Shown here: positions 38,254 to 46,580 of the stretch, piece by piece
Layout: every line of letters starts with the position of its first letter
How positions within the stretch are numbered: the stretch's first letter is position 1
DNA from: Planctomycetota bacterium
GTDB lineage: Bacteria > Planctomycetota > J058 > JAJDCP01
DNA length: 56,153 nt
Direction: 5' to 3'
Assembly: GCA_029260765.1 (NCBI GenBank)
Contig: JAJDCP010000128.1
Coordinates: 1 to 56,153, forward strand
Made by a program: the position numbers and the translations under genes
Notes under the pieces: model-generated
Databases searched by the model: none
What the model was told of the DNA's origin: nothing
Seen by the model: the letters and a program-made list of their open reading frames with translations, nothing else

Positions 38254-39708
38254 GTGAGAGTTGCTCCCGTCCTGCTCGCTGTACTGTTCACCCTTCCCCT
38301 GGTTGCCCGTGACTGGGACGCGGCACCGGTGTTGCCCAACCCGGCAGGCACCACCGAGGTTCCCGTGGCCAACGAAGCCGAGCTTCAGACTGCGGTGCAG
38401 AACCTGCAGTCCAACCAGATCATCGTTCTCGCGCAGGGCACCTATGCGCTGACCAACACCCTGTGGCTCGGAGGTGGGCTGAGCAACGTCGGGTTGCGCG
38501 GCGCCACGGGCGATCCCGCCGATGTGGTGCTGTTGGGGGCCGGCATGAACAATCAGGCGATCCCGCACGGCATCCATGTCGCAGCGGTCAACGGCATCCT
38601 GATCGCCGACCTGACGATCCGCGAAGTCTATTACCATCCCATCCAGCTTGCGGGAGAGCAGGGGGCGCACGCGCCCCACATCTACAACTGCCGCTTGATC
38701 GATGCGGGCGAGCAGTTCATCAAGGGCTCTTCGGGCCAGTTTGGCGTCGGGTGCGACGAGGGCCTGGTCGAGTACACGCTGATGGAATACACCAGCACCT
38801 GCCGGGATGACTACACCAATGGTATCGACATCATCGGAGGCAAGAACTGGCGGATCCGCCACAACCTGTTCCGGCGCATATTGGCGTTCCCCGGTAGCGG
38901 CCTGGCGGGGCCCGCTGTGCTGATGTGGGGAGGCAGCAGAGACACGATCTGCGAGAGCAACCGCTTCGAGGACTGCGAACGCGGGATCCACTTCGGGTTG
39001 GTGCAGCGCAGCGGCTTCGACCACTCCGGGGGAGTGATCCGCAACAATGTCTTCGTGCGCTCGGCTGCCATCAGCACCGGAGACGTGGGGATCGGCATCT
39101 GGGACTCGCCAGACACGGCCTGCTACAACAACACCGTGTGGTTCGAAGATGGCTATCCCAACGCGATCGAATACCGCTTTGCGACGACGACCGGCGTCGA
39201 CATCCGGGGAAACCTGAGCAACCGCGCGGTCACCGCGCGCAATGGGGCGACCGGGACGGTGGCGGACAACCTGGAGAACGCCCAGGCGAGTTGGTTTGTC
39301 AACGCGGGGGCCGGGGATCTGCAGCTGGCGGGGAACGCGCCGGCGCTGGACATGATGGCGAACGTGGGCGCGAGCGACGACTTTGAAGGCATGGCGCGTC
39401 CGCAGGGCAGCGCGCCGGATGCGGGGGCCTATGAGCTGGGGTCGGGGAATCCGAACCCGAACCCGAACCCGACTCCGAATCCGACTCCGACTCCGACTCC
39501 GAATCCGACTCCGACTCCGACTCCGAATCCGAGTCCGACTCCGAATCCGAATCCGACTGTGAACCCGACTCCGAGCTCATCGTCGGGTGGTGGTGGAGGT
39601 GGCAGGAGCTGTGCGCTGACGGCGGAAGGCTCGCTGGCTGGGGGCTGGTGGATGCTCGCGCTGCTGACGGCCAGCCTCTGGCTGGGACAGCGCAGGCGCC
39701 GGGCCTGA
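38254..39708 (+). CDS. Exported right-handed beta-helix protein with C-terminal sorting tail
   Basis: A 484-residue surface protein. A signal peptide (VAPVLLAVLFTLPLVARDW) is followed by a pectate-lyase-like parallel beta-helix, visible as repeated GI.VAAVNGILIADLTI, WRIRHNLFRRI, ICESNRFEDC and GVIRNNVFVRS rungs at about 20-24-residue intervals. Residues about 400-440 are an Asn/Pro/Thr repeat stalk. The tail has SSSSGGGGGG, then a Cys (RSCAL), a hydrophobic span (GGWWMLALLTASLWLG) and RRRR, the layout of Cys-containing C-terminal sorting signals such as MYXO-CTERM. GTG 38254 follows GGAGG by seven bases. No catalytic residues of a polysaccharide lyase were identified. Confidence 0.82.
   Translation: MRVAPVLLAVLFTLPLVARDWDAAPVLPNPAGTTEVPVANEAELQTAVQNLQSNQIIVLAQGTYALTNTLWLGGGLSNVGLRGATGDPADVVLLGAGMNNQAIPHGIHVAAVNGILIADLTIREVYYHPIQLAGEQGAHAPHIYNCRLIDAGEQFIKGSSGQFGVGCDEGLVEYTLMEYTSTCRDDYTNGIDIIGGKNWRIRHNLFRRILAFPGSGLAGPAVLMWGGSRDTICESNRFEDCERGIHFGLVQRSGFDHSGGVIRNNVFVRSAAISTGDVGIGIWDSPDTACYNNTVWFEDGYPNAIEYRFATTTGVDIRGNLSNRAVTARNGATGTVADNLENAQASWFVNAGAGDLQLAGNAPALDMMANVGASDDFEGMARPQGSAPDAGAYELGSGNPNPNPNPTPNPTPTPTPNPTPTPTPNPSPTPNPNPTVNPTPSSSSGGGGGGRSCALTAEGSLAGGWWMLALLTASLWLGQRRRRA
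39451..39574 (+). repeat. Hexanucleotide tandem repeat encoding a Pro-Asn/Pro-Thr stalk
   Basis: About 20 near-perfect copies of CCGA(A/C)(C/T)-type hexamers lie in frame within the beta-helix gene. Gain or loss of a unit would change stalk length by two residues without shifting frame. A related, more degenerate tract lies at 55985-56085. Confidence 0.75.
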
Positions 39709-39788
39709 GTCGCGAGCTGCGGACATCGGTTCGATGCAACCGGCCCGGAGGGGTTTTGGCGGCCACTATCCGTTGCGACGGCCTTCAG

Positions 39789-40195
39789 CTTCGTGAAGCA
39801 CGCAGGAATCGAAGCCGTCTTCTGTAGCGGCGCTCTTTGAGAGGCTGTCTCAGGGAACGCGACTTCGTCGCAAGATTGCTTTGAGTTGTCATGTAGTGGC
39901 GGCGTTTACGCCTCCTCGCTGACTCGGACGCTTCCCTTGCGGGAGGAGCGAAGCGTCCGAGTCTTCGAGGTGTAAACCCTTCCCCCACAAAGAGAAAAGG
40001 CGGTCTTTCCTGCCGAGTCGCAGGGGCCTGAGATTGTCTTCAGGAACCAATCACATGCCTCCAGCGGTTCCCTGAGACAGCCTCTGTGAGCGCCGGAAGG
40101 CGCTCTGGCGGAGATGCAACCAGCTGTTCTCGGTTCACCATACGGATCGATCATCTCGTCGGTCATAGACCGACGCTACAGGCGGTTCTCAGCAG
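39789..40195 (+). repeat. Dispersed composite repeat, copy B
   Basis: The outer parts (39789-39841 and 40082-40195) are the two halves of the host repeat seen uninterrupted and inverted at 3231-3411. The right half also matches 138-266. Between them lies a 246-base inverted-repeat element, listed separately. The whole 39709-40282 gap contains no gene. Confidence 0.75.
39840..40085 (+). mobile_element. Small non-coding inverted-repeat element inserted in a dispersed repeat
   Basis: It has perfect 19-bp ends: AGAGGCTGTCTCAGGGAAC at 39840-39858 and its complement at 40067-40085. It interrupts the host repeat exactly at its GCGCTCTnTGAGCGCC palindrome, and CTCTTTGAG / CTCTGTGAG on the two sides fits a 9-bp target duplication with one mismatch. 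Inside is a 14-bp stem (GACTCGGACGCTTC at 39921 with its complement at 39950-39963). There is no coding sequence, so it would need a transposase in trans. The terminal motif resembles the ends of some IS families, but no family is claimed. Confidence 0.65.
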
Positions 40196-40282
40196 ATCGA
40201 AGGCATGGACCAAACCTGACCGAAGTCTCTGCAGCGAAGTCTCAATGAAAAGGTGGGTATGTCAGGAGCTCTGGAGTTGCAC

Positions 40283-40705
40283 TCAGTGCTCGGACTCTGA
40301 GGCTTCTTCAACCTCGTCGAGTGGCTCCGCGGCCTCTTCCCGGGCCGCCCGGGCTCCGCGGGCGGCGAGCCGGAGCTTGAGGGCACGGTTGACGCCCTTG
40401 CGAGGCACGCCGAAGGCATCAGCGACGCTGTGTAGCAGGGCAAACTCGGCAACCTTGAGCTTCTCGTCGGCGATGATCACATCGATGACATCGTAGAAGA
40501 GCCGCCTGCGCTCATCGAGGTCGCGGGGAGGATTGACGGGCACGTCGCCGCCCGTGCCGACATGCCGCACCAGCTCTTGCGCACGCTGGAAGGGGATCTT
40601 CCATTCCACGGCCAGGCGCTGCAGCACCAGCCGCTCGGCGTCGTGGAACTGGCCATCGGTCAGGGCCGCGGCCGCCACGATGCGGAAGCGGTCTTCAGTG
40701 TCCAT
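40283..40705 (-). CDS. TerB-like (tellurite resistance B fold) protein
   Basis: A 140-residue helical protein. RFRIVAAAALTDGQFHDAER and FYDVIDVIIADEKLKVAEFA, then LLHSVADAFGV, match the two-fold pattern of acidic metal-binding turns of TerB/DnaJ-associated proteins. The C-terminal 30 residues are acidic (EEAAEPLDEVEEASESEH). TerB folds bind divalent metal and often connect to membrane-linked stress complexes. A role in tellurite resistance is not implied, since no other ter gene is near. AAGGAG precedes its ATG by six bases. Its start overlaps the end of the PLP-enzyme gene by 11 bases, so the two are co-translated. Confidence 0.8.
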   Translation of the reverse strand: MDTEDRFRIVAAAALTDGQFHDAERLVLQRLAVEWKIPFQRAQELVRHVGTGGDVPVNPPRDLDERRRLFYDVIDVIIADEKLKVAEFALLHSVADAFGVPRKGVNRALKLRLAARGARAAREEAAEPLDEVEEASESEH

Positions 40706-41648
40706 CGGGGTCTCCTTTCTCCACCAAATCCACCTGTTTCTGCCAGCCGCGTAGCGCCCCGCGGTCCACTCCCGCGCCGCCGCAGACGATCACCAGCACA
40801 GAACTGCTATCCCGCAGGGGCTCTGCCTGCTGATAGACACTCGCCAGAGCCGCACCACAGGAGGGCTCGACGAGCACGCGGTGACTGTCGGCGAAGCGCA
40901 GACAGGCCTCAACCGCTTGCCGGTCGCTGACCTGCCAGGCGGTGATCGCATGGCGTTGGGTCCACTCCCAGGCTTCTTGACAGACCCGCCGCGCCCCCAG
41001 GGTGGTCGCCAACGAGCTCACCTCGGCCAGGTCGGCGGGACCTCCGGCCTGCACCGCCAGGGCGAAGGAAGCAGCTCCCTCGGTCTCGACCGCCAGCACG
41101 GGCACATCCTGCCAGCCGGCAGCGTGCATGCCGGTCAGCACGCCGCACAACAATCCCCCCCCGCCGACAGACACCACCACCGCACCCGGGGCGGGACGCT
41201 CGGCCGCGACCTCCTCGATGATGCTCGCGTGGCCGCGCCAGATGCTCGGCGCATCAAACGGATGCACATAGGCCCCGCCGGTCTGCTCCGCCAGCTCGAG
41301 AGCACGTGCATGGGCGTCGTCCCAGATCTCGCCGTGTTCGAGCACTTCGGCACCTTCATCGCGCATATTCTGGCGCGCTTGCTCAGAGGTCCTGCGAGGA
41401 ACGACCACATGGGTGGGCACACCGAGTTTCCTGCCGGCGTAGGCGACCGCATAGCCGGCGTTGCCGCCCGAGGACGAGATCAGAGCGGCGGCCCCCTGCG
41501 CCACCAGCTCGCTGCAATAGCTGCCGAGCCCCCGGATCTTGAAGGACCCGACCGGCTGCAGGGCATCCATCTTCAGCCAGACCGGCGCCCCGAAGGCTCG
41601 GCTCAACGCTGGCGAGTCCCAGACCGGGGTCCTGACGTGCAAGGGCAT
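40695..41648 (-). CDS. PLP-dependent L-serine/threonine dehydratase-like enzyme
   Basis: A 317-residue fold-type II PLP enzyme, likely L-serine or L-threonine ammonia-lyase. The Schiff-base lysine is in VGSFKIRG near residue 37. The substrate loop is SSGGNAGYA, and the phosphate-binding glycine loop is VGGGGLLCG. The C-terminal CGGAGVD replaces the usual SGGN-type cofactor motif. The length and features match the short serine dehydratases (SDH/cSDS) without a regulatory ACT domain. ATG 41648 is preceded by GGAGCGAAC; an in-frame extension upstream overlaps the phospholipase-like gene and is rejected. It is 44 bases downstream of that gene. Confidence 0.88.
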   Translation of the reverse strand: MPLHVRTPVWDSPALSRAFGAPVWLKMDALQPVGSFKIRGLGSYCSELVAQGAAALISSSGGNAGYAVAYAGRKLGVPTHVVVPRRTSEQARQNMRDEGAEVLEHGEIWDDAHARALELAEQTGGAYVHPFDAPSIWRGHASIIEEVAAERPAPGAVVVSVGGGGLLCGVLTGMHAAGWQDVPVLAVETEGAASFALAVQAGGPADLAEVSSLATTLGARRVCQEAWEWTQRHAITAWQVSDRQAVEACLRFADSHRVLVEPSCGAALASVYQQAEPLRDSSSVLVIVCGGAGVDRGALRGWQKQVDLVEKGDPDGH

Positions 41649-41692
41649 GTTCGCTCCATTCGGCCGAGCAGACGTCGTCCGTGCCGAAAGGT

Positions 41693-42793
41693 TCAGGGGG
41701 CACAGGCGTCCCAGATCACCGCGTGCTGGGCTGCATACAACGCTGGAAACTGTGGCTCGCCACGCTTGGGAGGCAGAAGCAAGAACATCGCCTCGCAGTT
41801 CTTGTTCCAACCAGACTTGGTCCAATTCGCGGAGCCGGTCGCCACGAGATCATCGATCAGCGCGAATTTGTGGTGCAGCTGCTTGCCCGAGACCAGGCGC
41901 AGCTGGTCGCGGGCCAGCAGATCCTCGAGCTGGCCGCGAAGAGTCAGCGCCTCTTTGTCCTTACGGTAGGAGAGGTTCTTGTACTGCACCTTGTCGAGCA
42001 GGATCCGCAGCCTCAGCTCTTCTTCCTGCGAGCGCTGCCAGAGTACCTCGATCAACTCGGGATCGTTGATGGAGAACATCGCCAGCTCGATGCGGGTCTC
42101 GGCCAGGCGCACCAGACCGAGCAGCTCGTTGCGCACCGGAGCCTCGTCGCCGGGAGCATTGATCGCCAGTGCCGCCAGCAGCTCTTCCGTCGTGTCGGGC
42201 GCGAGCCGGTTTTTCTTGAAGCGGGGCGCGCGTGGGAAGCCGGCGTGCGCAGAGAGCTCTTCAAAGGCGCTGCGCATCGCCTTGATCAAACCCCCTTTGC
42301 GATCGTAGAGGCCGACGAGGTCGTTCCATTTGTTGGTGCCGTCGAGGTCGGACCAGTTCTTGCTTCCCGCGACCAACAGACCGTCGTCGATCAACATCAG
42401 TTTCGCGTGCTGGCGGCCCTCTTCGAGCTCGAGCAAGGCAAGCCGTCCGGCCTCGTGCAACCAGAGCAGCTGTTGTGCCTCGGCATCCTCGGCATCTTCG
42501 GTCAATGTCTCGAATTGATGCCCGTCCATCAGGATACGCAGGTCGAAGTCCGGGTTGTCGGCATGAGCGCGGAGCGCGGCCAGCAGGTCGGCGTCCGACA
42601 GGGTGTAGGCCAACATCCACAGGCTGCGTTCGGCGCCCCCCACCCACTCCAGCACCCGTGCAGCCAAGGCCGCTGAGCCTTCGGTCTCGCCCGCGAAATA
42701 GACCTCGAGCGCGGCCTCCTGCGGAGAGGTCACAAACTGCTGCCCCCACAAGAGGGGAGCGAAGAGACCCAGAGCCCACGCCCATCGCGGCAT
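41693..42793 (-). CDS. Exported phospholipase-D-family protein (two HKD motifs)
   Basis: A 366-residue protein with a signal peptide (MPRWAWALGLFAPLLWGQQ). It has two PLD active-site motifs, HAKLMLIDD with following GSKNWSD near residue 135, and HHKFALIDD with GSANWTKSG near residue 320, both with the required HxK(x)4D spacing. The two lobes around them have the same fold order, so one active site would form in a pseudo-dimer. Family members act on phospholipids or nucleic acids; the exported location favours a phosphodiester outside the cytoplasm. ATG 42793 is preceded by GGAGG. It is first in a likely operon with the PLP enzyme and TerB-like genes. Confidence 0.88.
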   Translation of the reverse strand: MPRWAWALGLFAPLLWGQQFVTSPQEAALEVYFAGETEGSAALAARVLEWVGGAERSLWMLAYTLSDADLLAALRAHADNPDFDLRILMDGHQFETLTEDAEDAEAQQLLWLHEAGRLALLELEEGRQHAKLMLIDDGLLVAGSKNWSDLDGTNKWNDLVGLYDRKGGLIKAMRSAFEELSAHAGFPRAPRFKKNRLAPDTTEELLAALAINAPGDEAPVRNELLGLVRLAETRIELAMFSINDPELIEVLWQRSQEEELRLRILLDKVQYKNLSYRKDKEALTLRGQLEDLLARDQLRLVSGKQLHHKFALIDDLVATGSANWTKSGWNKNCEAMFLLLPPKRGEPQFPALYAAQHAVIWDACAP

Positions 42794-42978
42794 CGCCGTC
42801 CTCCGAACCGGTGTTCGTCCAATGTACGCCAAACCTGCGGACTGTCGCCAATGTCGAAGACTGCGGACAGTGTCTGTCTCCTCCTGACATGCTCTCAGTC
42901 CGGCAGTCCCTGGCCATGGCCGCTGAAGAACTGGCACAGCCCTTGCTGAAGAGCCCGGAAACTCGTTGGAGGTTGGCG

Positions 42979-43461
42979 ATGAACAGCTCAGGCTTGCTCC
43001 CCGCGGCGTGTGCTCTGTGCGCGCTGCTCGCGATCGGTACGGGCGGCTGGCTCCGGCGCTCGCTCGGGCCCCGTTGTGCGAGCGATCCAGACACAGCGCA
43101 GGAATGTCTCGAACATGCCCGCTCGATCGAGCGCCAGGGAGATGCCTGGGGGGCGGCGCGCGCTCTAGGCCGAGGCCTCGCGCGCTGGCCCGCAGACGTC
43201 GACCTGCTGCTTGCGCGGGCCACGCTGCTGACTTCGCTCGACCACCGACTCGGTGCGTACCAGGACTACTCACAAGTGTTGCGTATCGAGCCCGGCAGCA
43301 TCGAGGCCCTGCGTGGGCGCGCGCGCTTGCGCCTGCGTGGCCTCGACTGCGAGGGGGCGTTGGAAGACCTGGAGCGGGCCGTGCGTCTCGCGCCCCACGA
43401 CCGCCACAGTGGAGAGCTACTGCAGCGGGCGCGAAGGCAGCTGACGCAACAAAGCGGTTGA
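42979..43461 (+). CDS. Membrane-anchored or exported TPR protein
   Basis: A 160-residue protein. An N-terminal signal or anchor (LLPAACALCALLAIGTGGW) is followed by three or four TPR repeats: ECLEHARSIERQGDAWGAAR, then VDLLLARATLLTSLDHRLGA, then IEALRGRARLRLRGLDCEGA and LEDLERAVRLAPHDR. No lipobox is convincing. ATG 42979 has GGAGG six bases upstream. It is divergent from the PLD-like gene and convergent with rsmG. It probably works as a protein-interaction adaptor. Confidence 0.75.
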   Translation: MNSSGLLPAACALCALLAIGTGGWLRRSLGPRCASDPDTAQECLEHARSIERQGDAWGAARALGRGLARWPADVDLLLARATLLTSLDHRLGAYQDYSQVLRIEPGSIEALRGRARLRLRGLDCEGALEDLERAVRLAPHDRHSGELLQRARRQLTQQSG

Positions 43462-43466
43462 AGCCG

Positions 43467-44165
43467 CTATAGCAAGGGCGTGTGTGCCGCCATACCCGGC
43501 CGGCGAGGAAAACGCTGCGGGGTGGGCCGCCGTTTGCGGAAGCGCAGCAGGACCCGCTCGAGGCCGTCCTCGAGCCGGTAGCTCTGGCGGGCTTCGAGCT
43601 CGATTCCCAGCACCGACGCGGCCTTACGGGAACGCTCGAGCTCGGTGACCGCCCCCTTGCCTTTCCAAGCCAACAGCAGACCGTTGAGCTCAAGCAGAGG
43701 AGCGGCCAGCTCAAGCAACCCGGGCAGTGCGCTGACCGCCCGGACCGTCAGCTGAGGGAAGGCGGCTCGACGGGCAGGCTCCCGGGCCAGCTCTTCGCTA
43801 CGCCGAGCCACGACTTCGACTTCAGGCAGCTCGAGTTGGGCCGCGGTCTCTCGCAGAAAGCCTGCCTTCTTGCGGTTCGACTCGACCAGGACCACCCGCC
43901 TTTCGGGTGTGCAACAGGCGAGCACCAGGCCCGGAAAACCGGCTCCTGAACCGAGGTCCAGCAAGGCTCCAGGCCGAAGAATGGGAAGCGCCTGCAAGGA
44001 GTCTGCCAGATGCCGGCCCAGCAACAACTCGCGATCACGGCGCGAAACCAGGTTGTGTGGTGAGCTGCGGACAGCCTGCAGCATCGCCAGCAGCCGCTCA
44101 CACGACCGTTGGTCGAGGCCATAGGGCGCCGCCAGCCCTGCCAGTGCGTGCTGCTCACTCAGCAT
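43467..44165 (-). CDS. rsmG: 16S rRNA (guanine527-N7)-methyltransferase RsmG
   Basis: A 232-residue protein of the RsmG/GidB family, which uses SAM to methylate G527 of 16S rRNA. The N-terminal helical part contains NLVSRRDRELLLGRHLADSL, close to the family's 'NLT...E...rH..DSL'. The SAM-binding motif is LLDLGSGAGFPGLVLA near 68-83, followed by VESNRKKAGFL, and RAVSALPGLLELA matches the conserved 'RA...L' motif. The C terminus is longer and basic (RKRRPTPQRFPRR). Its start overlaps the end of the zinc-ribbon gene by 11 bases. It is not beside mnmG or parAB, where it is often found. Confidence 0.92.
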   Translation of the reverse strand: MLSEQHALAGLAAPYGLDQRSCERLLAMLQAVRSSPHNLVSRRDRELLLGRHLADSLQALPILRPGALLDLGSGAGFPGLVLACCTPERRVVLVESNRKKAGFLRETAAQLELPEVEVVARRSEELAREPARRAAFPQLTVRAVSALPGLLELAAPLLELNGLLLAWKGKGAVTELERSRKAASVLGIELEARQSYRLEDGLERVLLRFRKRRPTPQRFPRRPGMAAHTPLL

Positions 44166-45045
44166 CGCCGACCCTCAGCGTGTCGCCGCTCGTCGTGTCT
44201 GCGGGGGGCTGCAGCCAGCCGTCATGAGCCAGGCGTTGCAGGCCCCTCTCGACGTTCTGCGTTCCTCGTTCGACCAGCTCTCCCAGACCACCCCGACGCG
44301 CAAAACCATCGTGCTCCCACGTCCCCGCGAGCAGCACAGCTGCCAGGATCGGCGGCACAAGCACAAGCACGATCAGAAGCACGCGCAGCCATCGCCGACC
44401 TGGCCGCTCCTCGGCCTCGGCGCTCTCCTCAACCTCTGAGTCCTGCTCGCTCTCGGGATCCGCAGACCTGGCCCGCAGACGCCCCGAGCCGCTGGCGTCT
44501 TTCCGGCGCCGCGGCGCCTTGATGCGCTTTGAGGAGCGTGGCGCTTTGACGACTTTCGCGGCTGCGTTCGAGGATGACGATGCGTCGCCGGGCTCCTCTT
44601 CGAGCGCGCCCGCCCGCTCGTCCTCATCCTCGAGCTTTAGATCATCGTCATCAAAGAGCTCCCCGACCTCTGAGGCATCGACGCTCTGGTTGGCGAACTT
44701 GATCGGGTCATCGGGGTCCGGCTGCTTCTCCAAGGACTCGACGTGCCCGTCAGGAAACAGATTCTGCTCGAGGTCGCATTGAGGACAGCGGAAACGCCGC
44801 ATCAACGCAACCCGTTTGCGCTTCAGCTGGCGCTTGCAGCCCAGGCAGTTGAAGCGCACGTTGCCGCTGTCTTTGGGCAGGGCTGAAGGGCTCTTCATCT
44901 GCATGCTGGCATCGGAACCAGACTGCACCAGCGCCTTCCGGCTCTCGAAACAGCGCGGACAGATGAACTCCTTGGCGCTCGATGCCAGGCGCGCTTCCTT
45001 GGCGGGAATCAGGGCTCCGCAGACCTCGCAATAACGCAGTCCCAT
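44155..45045 (-). CDS. Zinc-ribbon membrane protein with charged linker
   Basis: A 296-residue protein. Residues 1-35 form one zinc ribbon (CEVCGALIP...CPRCF). Residues about 65-92 form a second (CLGCKRQLKRKR...CPQC). A long linker is first acidic (DDDDLKLEDEDERAGALEEE) and then basic (RSSKRIKAPRRRK). A membrane helix lies near 225-245 (VLLIVLVLVPPILAAVLLAG). The C-terminal 45 residues would be outside. The function is unknown; cytoplasmic zinc ribbons on a membrane protein suggest nucleic-acid or protein binding. It lies between a membrane-protein gene and rsmG in a tightly spaced operon. Confidence 0.72.
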   Translation of the reverse strand: MGLRYCEVCGALIPAKEARLASSAKEFICPRCFESRKALVQSGSDASMQMKSPSALPKDSGNVRFNCLGCKRQLKRKRVALMRRFRCPQCDLEQNLFPDGHVESLEKQPDPDDPIKFANQSVDASEVGELFDDDDLKLEDEDERAGALEEEPGDASSSSNAAAKVVKAPRSSKRIKAPRRRKDASGSGRLRARSADPESEQDSEVEESAEAEERPGRRWLRVLLIVLVLVPPILAAVLLAGTWEHDGFARRGGLGELVERGTQNVERGLQRLAHDGWLQPPADTTSGDTLRVGDAE

Positions 45046-45046
45046 C

Positions 45047-45538
45047 TCAGGCTCCCCCGCCCAGCGCCAGGCAGGCCGCGAACAGGCCCAGCCCCACCAG
45101 CTGACAGAGGCTCGCCGGGATCAGCAGACGCAGCGCCCGGCGGCTCTGGCACCAGGCCCAGATCAGGCAGAGCAGACCCATCAGGCCTTCCCCTGCTCCG
45201 AGCGCCGTCAGCGCCAACAACCAGGCGCTCGGGAGGCCCTGCTGCCAGACATGCAGCAGCAACAGCCAGCACACCGGCGCACACAGAGACAGCAGGAAAA
45301 CGGCCCAGTTGAAAAAGCGGATGCCCGGCTCGGCGGGAAACAACCCACAGGCCACATGCAGGTAGAGCAGCACGCCCGCCCCAACGAGGGGCAGCAGTGT
45401 CCAGACCGGCTGCTGAAACGGCACGAGCAGGGCCGCATCGAGGGCCGTCCCGGCACGCCAGACAGCGAAGAGGTACAGCAGACCGGCGCCAAGCACCAGC
45501 CCGAGTAGACTCAATACACGTTTGAAAGCCAACGCCAA
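45047..45538 (-). CDS. Multi-span membrane protein, unknown function
   Basis: A 163-residue, mostly hydrophobic protein with about five membrane helices (LSLLGLVLGAGLLYLFAVW, VWTLLPLVGAGVLLYLHVAC, FFNWAVFLLSLCAPVCWLLL, LLALTALGAGEGLMGLLCL, LRLLIPASLCQLVGLGLFAA). No charged residue pattern of a transporter is seen. The start is TTG at 45538 with GGAG nine bases upstream; a second TTG two codons on is possible. One base separates it from the zinc-ribbon gene. I recognise no family. Confidence 0.65.
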   Translation of the reverse strand: MALAFKRVLSLLGLVLGAGLLYLFAVWRAGTALDAALLVPFQQPVWTLLPLVGAGVLLYLHVACGLFPAEPGIRFFNWAVFLLSLCAPVCWLLLLHVWQQGLPSAWLLALTALGAGEGLMGLLCLIWAWCQSRRALRLLIPASLCQLVGLGLFAACLALGGGA

Positions 45539-45636
45539 GCTGCAGGTCTCCAGAGGCGGAGAATTTGGAGGGGTATGATAGGCGATGCGTGTGCAGGGCG
45601 GAAGCCCCTGTCACCATTTGGGCTGGGCTGGCGCCC

Positions 45637-45806
45637 TACCGGAATCTGCGCGTGGAGGCATCGGTGGGCTGCCAGCAAACTCTTGCAGGGGAGGTATTTA
45701 CCACCTCGCAGACTCGGACGCTTCGCTCTCCCACGGTCTCGGACGTTTCGCTCCGGGCGGGGGTAAACCCCGCCCCTACAGGGTGTACCGGAATTTGCGC
45801 GTGGAG
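45637..45806 (+). repeat. Dispersed palindromic repeat, copy D
   Basis: A core at about 45690-45780 (GTATTTACCACCTCGCAGAC, CGGACGCTTCGCTC twice, GGGGGTAAACCCC, then GCCCCTACA) matches the inside of the 246-base element at 39840 and positions 1-42. It is flanked by direct repeats of TACCGGAAT(C/T)TGCGCGTGGA at 45637 and 45786, 149 bases apart. It lies between the two minus-strand operons and ends 12 bases before the stop codon of the methyltransferase gene. Confidence 0.65.
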
Positions 45807-45818
45807 ATACTGGCGCTG

Positions 45819-46580
45819 TTAGCCACGGACCAGGCACAGCACCAGCCAACGCTCAAGGAAGGAGAGCTCTCGACCCGAGAAATGGGGAAACAGGTCGGCG
45901 TCGTTCGGCTCCATGTCGTCGACCAGGTCGTCCCGCAGTGCATCCTTTTCGTCCCGCGCCAGGTGGCCGGCCCAGTCCGAGAACTTCCGCAAGTGGCGCA
46001 GAGCTGCGCGCTCTTGCAGCACCCAGCCCCCCTTGGCGCTGAGCGCGACCGCCTGGCTCTCGGAGAGGCTGTGCGACGGATAGCCGTTGCGCTGCTCGAG
46101 CAACGAGTCGAGGAAGTTGCGGCCGTTCCTGTTTTCAGGCCCCACCGGCTCAGCCCAGACCACCATGCGCTTGGCCTGCTTCTTGGCTTCGTTCAGAATG
46201 CCCTCAGGATCTTCGAAGCTGCCGAGATGGTGGCAGACCACCAGGTCGAATTGCCCCGGGGGCAGCCTCAGATCCCCGGGGTCTCCGACACGCCTCACAT
46301 GCACGTTCTCGAGCTCACGTTTTCGGATCAGAGCCTGCGCCATCTCCAACAAGGGCTGGCGCGAATCGAGCGCGACCACCGCCCGGCATTTGGCTGCATA
46401 CGCGACCGCGAACATGCCATCGCCGCAGGGCAGGTCGAGCACCGATTCCTGCTCATACACGGCCCCAATCTGCACCACACGGGTGGCTGGATTGCGGGTC
46501 GGTGTCTCGCGCTTGGTGGCGAAAACCGCCGCATCGCGTCCGCGTTGCCCGGCTGGGACCTCATACTCACCTTGGTTCAC
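45819..46580 (-). CDS. Class I SAM-dependent methyltransferase
   Basis: A 253-residue protein. The SAM-binding motif I reads ESVLDLPCGDGMFAVAYA near residues 45-62. Motif II is AVVALDSRQPLLEMAQALIR, with the acidic residue that holds the ribose. Motif IV is FDLVVCHHLGSFEDPEGIL. The C-terminal half is helical and rich in charged residues (DEKDALRDDLVDDMEPNDAD). This is a general small-molecule-type methyltransferase; the substrate cannot be inferred. The start codon is GTG with AGGAG upstream, and it overlaps the stop of the upstream CxxC-repeat gene in GTGA, so the two are coupled. Confidence 0.82.
   Translation of the reverse strand: MNQGEYEVPAGQRGRDAAVFATKRETPTRNPATRVVQIGAVYEQESVLDLPCGDGMFAVAYAAKCRAVVALDSRQPLLEMAQALIRKRELENVHVRRVGDPGDLRLPPGQFDLVVCHHLGSFEDPEGILNEAKKQAKRMVVWAEPVGPENRNGRNFLDSLLEQRNGYPSHSLSESQAVALSAKGGWVLQERAALRHLRKFSDWAGHLARDEKDALRDDLVDDMEPNDADLFPHFSGRELSFLERWLVLCLVRG

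Noticed and set aside
39451..39574. CRISPR array
   Set aside because: The units are contiguous hexamers in frame within a gene, without spacers.
40283..40705. Tellurite resistance operon
   Set aside because: The TerB-like fold is alone; no terC, terD or terZ relatives are near.
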